A DNA stretch of 15,310 bases from Anaerolineales bacterium (lineage in GTDB: Bacteria; Chloroflexota; Anaerolineae; Anaerolineales; E44-bin32), in assembly GCA_023144145.1 (NCBI GenBank), contig JAGLGG010000036.1, positions 1 through 15,310 of the forward strand, written 5' to 3'. Positions 13,279 through 15,310 of the stretch are shown one piece after another (the stretch's first letter is position 1; each line of letters opens with the position of its first letter). The position numbers and the translations under genes are program-made. Below the pieces are notes generated by a model that was not told where the DNA came from, made no database searches, and saw only the letters and a program-made list of their open reading frames with translations.

Positions 13279-14043
13279 GTGAACGTACCAAAAGTTGAAC
13301 TAAGGAATGTAAGCAAAACCTTTTTCGGCGCCCGTCGGCAGATTAAGGCGCTTGAAAATGTGAGCCTCAGCGTTGAGCCCCGTGAATTTGTCACCATCAT
13401 TGGCCCATCAGGGAGTGGCAAAAGCACATTATTCAACCTGATTGTCGGTCTGCTGGAACCTGATACGGGCGATATATGCATAGATGGGGATGTGTGCCAG
13501 GACCGCATAAGTCGTGTCGGATATATGCCCCAAAGGGATCTCTTGCTCCCCTGGCGAAATGTCGTCGATAACGTAATTCTCCCGCAAGAGGTTTTAGGAA
13601 CTCCCCATGAAATTGCCCGTAAAAAGGCATTTGAGCTTTTGCCCCTTTTTGGACTCGATGAATTTGCCGATGCATATCCTTTCGCATTATCCGGAGGCAT
13701 GCGCCAACGGGCAGCATTGCTGCGAACCATTCTTTCAGAAAAAGAGGTCATGCTTTTAGATGAACCCTTTGGGGCTCTGGATGCACTCACTCGTAAAGAA
13801 CTGCAGGACTGGCTGCTCGGGGTGTGGCGCAAATTCAATCAAACATTTATTTTCATCACGCACGATGTTGAGGAAGCTCTTTACCTTGGTGATCGCGTGA
13901 TCGTCTTGAGCTCACGCCCTGGCACAGTTGTCCACTCATTAGAAGTTAATTTGCCCCGACCAAGGCGACAGGGGATGGTCGCTCTCCCGGAATTTGGGCA
14001 GCAGGTCTCCGAGCTTCTTGAAAAATTAGGTGTCTCTATCTAA
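13279..14043 (+). CDS. ABC transporter ATP-binding protein (ThiZ-like)
   Basis: This is a 254-residue cytoplasmic ATPase of the nitrate/sulfonate/taurine/thiamine-precursor importer class. Walker A GPSGSGKST is at 42-50, the Q-loop region is MPQRDLLLPW, and the signature LSGGMRQR is at 137-144. Walker B VMLLDEP is at 157-163, and the H-loop ITHD has H195. All catalytic motifs are intact. The GTG start at 13279 follows AGGGAG closely (GGGAG 13270-13274). It completes the importer with the permease and lipoprotein genes. The next gene (DUF402) starts 45 bp downstream without a clear ribosome binding site, so transcription may continue into it. Confidence 0.93.
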   Translation: MNVPKVELRNVSKTFFGARRQIKALENVSLSVEPREFVTIIGPSGSGKSTLFNLIVGLLEPDTGDICIDGDVCQDRISRVGYMPQRDLLLPWRNVVDNVILPQEVLGTPHEIARKKAFELLPLFGLDEFADAYPFALSGGMRQRAALLRTILSEKEVMLLDEPFGALDALTRKELQDWLLGVWRKFNQTFIFITHDVEEALYLGDRVIVLSSRPGTVVHSLEVNLPRPRRQGMVALPEFGQQVSELLEKLGVSI

Positions 14044-14088
14044 CCCTACTCGTTTCATATCTGAGAGTTTACTGAGTTCACTAAAACT

Positions 14089-14568
14089 ATGTCTGAAAAA
14101 ATCATCGTGCATAAACTAAATGAAAAAGGGGAGGAAGTGTGGCGCTATGAGGGCGAGATGCTCGAATCCACCGCAACAAGTGTCACGCTGGAAGCCTTTT
14201 TCGATCGGGAGGATGTCGATTTCCATGAGATTAGCCTGAAAACGGGTGATCGATTTGTAGAGACATATCATACTGACCTTTGGTACAACACTTTTGCCAT
14301 TTTCGACTCAGAAGATGATCGTTTCAAAGGATGGTATTGCAATATAACCCGACCTGCAAAAATCAAAAATGGCCACGTATATGCTGATGATCTGGCCTTA
14401 GACATAATCGTTTACCCCGACAGATCATGGCTGATTTTGGATGAAGACGAGTTTGACGAGTTGGTCCTTCCACGGGAGGATCGTGATAAGGCTCTGAATG
14501 CAATTGAGGTTTTGATCGAATACGCCAGAAACAAAGAGGGTCCCTTCCGCTCCCCTAGGCCGAACTGA
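14089..14568 (+). CDS. DUF402 family protein (nucleoside phosphatase-like)
   Basis: This 159-residue protein is built around a DUF402 beta-barrel (about residues 40-130). Typical blocks are DRFVETYHTDLWYNTFAIFD, KGWYCNITRPA, and DDLALDIIVYPD followed by ILDEDEFDEL. The acidic residues in the latter match the metal-binding cluster of characterised DUF402 nucleoside di/triphosphatases such as the Staphylococcus Ntdp type. Activity on nucleotides, or on thiamine phosphates given its position after the thiamine locus, is conjecture. The ATG has no obvious Shine-Dalgarno. The gene converges on a minus-strand gene 63 bp away, with no clear terminator visible between them. Confidence 0.85.
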   Translation: MSEKIIVHKLNEKGEEVWRYEGEMLESTATSVTLEAFFDREDVDFHEISLKTGDRFVETYHTDLWYNTFAIFDSEDDRFKGWYCNITRPAKIKNGHVYADDLALDIIVYPDRSWLILDEDEFDELVLPREDRDKALNAIEVLIEYARNKEGPFRSPRPN

Positions 14569-14631
14569 AGCTGACCCTTATTTGAATACTGAATACGTTA
14601 ATTCGCGTAGATAGAGTTCGTAAATCTCTCT

Positions 14632-14820
14632 TTAGCTAAACAGCTGAACCAGACCGCTCCAATTCTCCCAATCTCCAATGTAGAAATCGGCACTATTGAA
14701 GATCAGTACCGTTGCGGCCGCGCACAGAAAACAGAAGCAGCAGAATACGACTGCCACAACGATCACAATGATCAGCACTGGTGATAACCCACTCGAGTTT
14801 GTATTGGCATCTTCTGACAT
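14632..14820 (-). CDS. Cysteine-rich single-span membrane microprotein, unknown function
   Basis: This is a 62-residue open frame on the minus strand. The start at 14820 is supported by AAGGAG (complement of 14827-14832) six bases upstream; the frame extends 12 codons further but without such a site. A polar N-terminus (1-14) precedes one hydrophobic helix (15-41). Four cysteines, C27, C28, C30 and C33, lie within seven residues of that helix. A short acidic/aromatic C-terminus ends in DWENWSGLVQLF. I do not recognise a family. It lies 79 bp downstream of the DUF4126 gene on the same strand and may be in its operon. Confidence 0.6.
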   Translation of the reverse strand: MSEDANTNSSGLSPVLIIVIVVAVVFCCFCFLCAAATVLIFNSADFYIGDWENWSGLVQLFS

Positions 14821-14899
14821 TCTTCTCTCCTTCGTTTGGGCGAGTTCTATTGCCAAATTATCAGGTTGTCACTCGGGTGATAAAGTGATTGTTAGACCT

Positions 14900-15310
14900 T
14901 CACCCCTCACTCGAATTTTCAAGCATGCGCCCCCGGCGCCAAAGCCGCCAAATAATATACGAAGTCACCAGGATGATGACGGCTGCAACGAGGATGGGCA
15001 CCACAATCGCAAGAATCGATAGACCCGTTGCGAGAACATCTTCTGCGATGCTCACGGGGATATTCGCAACGCCTCCCGTGGTCGCTGTGACTGCCGGACG
15101 GATTGCTGCACTTTTGACGACATGCACGCTTCCGGCGACGAACAAGCCGGCGATCATGGCAAGCACAGGATGCACGTCTGTTATGACATTGGTGCTAGCG
15201 GCAAAAAGAATTGCTCCAGCCGCGGGGCGGATGAAGGTCTGAACCACATCATTGGCGTGATTTACAGCAGGGATTTTATCCGCAAAAAACTCGACCACAC
15301 CTAGAATGAT
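14900..15310 (-). CDS. DUF4126 membrane protein, N-terminus beyond the window
   Basis: The frame is open to the right edge, so the gene is cut: 136 residues are visible. The region VEFFADKIPAVNHANDVVQTFIRPAAGA near the start matches the middle of DUF4126 proteins, which usually have more residues and helices before it. A GTG at 15298 is therefore unlikely to be the real start. Further hydrophobic stretches follow (PVLAMIAGLFVAGSVH and a long C-terminal helix with SILAIVVPILVAAVI), ending in a basic RLWRRGR tail. The family is found in many bacteria and its function is unknown. It reads toward the plus-strand DUF402 gene. Confidence 0.82.
   Translation of the reverse strand: MILGVVEFFADKIPAVNHANDVVQTFIRPAAGAILFAASTNVITDVHPVLAMIAGLFVAGSVHVVKSAAIRPAVTATTGGVANIPVSIAEDVLATGLSILAIVVPILVAAVIILVTSYIIWRLWRRGRMLENSSEG

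Noticed and set aside
13263..13838. 191-codon open frame antisense to the ABC ATPase
   Set aside because: It lies wholly opposite a gene with every ABC motif intact, its translation is low-complexity Ser/Arg-rich, and no ribosome binding site supports it.
14889..15242. Plus-strand open frame across the right-end region
   Set aside because: The minus strand encodes recognisable DUF4126 sequence with membrane helices; the plus frame is its shadow.

Overview
The window looks like chromosomal DNA of an uncultured or environmental member of the Chloroflexota, most likely Anaerolineae-like. That placement is an inference from gene content (a DUF4388 protein beside a small GTPase, tandem UPF0316 genes, a short alpha-glucan phosphorylase), moderate GC and intergenic spacers rich in short inverted repeats. 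No rRNA, tRNA, CRISPR array, transposase or phage gene was seen. Sixteen protein genes are supported: fourteen on the plus strand, and two on the minus strand at the right end, the last of which runs off the window edge.

Positions 1-3000: two palindromic repeat elements (9-152 and 196-267) precede a 3-methyladenine-type DNA glycosylase gene. A nested inverted repeat (930-976) then leads into fabI (enoyl-ACP reductase), followed 14 bp later by a membrane-anchored GGDEF diguanylate cyclase. Positions 3100-7000: a YjbQ/UPF0047 protein, a PIG-L (LmbE-like) zinc deacetylase starting at TTG behind a near-perfect Shine-Dalgarno, an inverted-repeat element (4484-4616), and a DUF3417-type alpha-glucan phosphorylase. 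Positions 7000-9830: a tandem pair of UPF0316 membrane proteins, then a DUF4388 gene and a Ras-like small GTPase gene that look like a two-gene signalling operon with its own promoter.

Positions 9840-14043 hold the most coherent system, a thiamine salvage locus. A good sigma70-type promoter reads into a canonical TPP riboswitch. The riboswitch is followed by an intrinsic terminator whose U-tract touches the start codon of thiamine pyrophosphokinase and whose 3' arm contains the only good Shine-Dalgarno. Downstream are an MTH1187/YkoF-type thiamine-binding protein and an ABC permease (ATGA overlap), then a 279-bp spacer carrying a hairpin repeat, then an NMT1/THI5-like lipoprotein and an ABC ATPase. 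Together these would import thiamine or a pyrimidine precursor and convert thiamine to TPP, with TPP shutting expression off.

The right end has a DUF402 (nucleotide phosphatase-like) gene converging on a minus-strand pair: a partial DUF4126 membrane protein gene and, downstream of it, a 62-residue membrane microprotein with four clustered cysteines.

No wholly new system is evident. The best leads are the dual-mode riboswitch expression platform, the repeat-split thiamine operon, the DUF4388-GTPase pair without a visible Roadblock partner, and the collection of unrelated palindromic elements confined to spacers.
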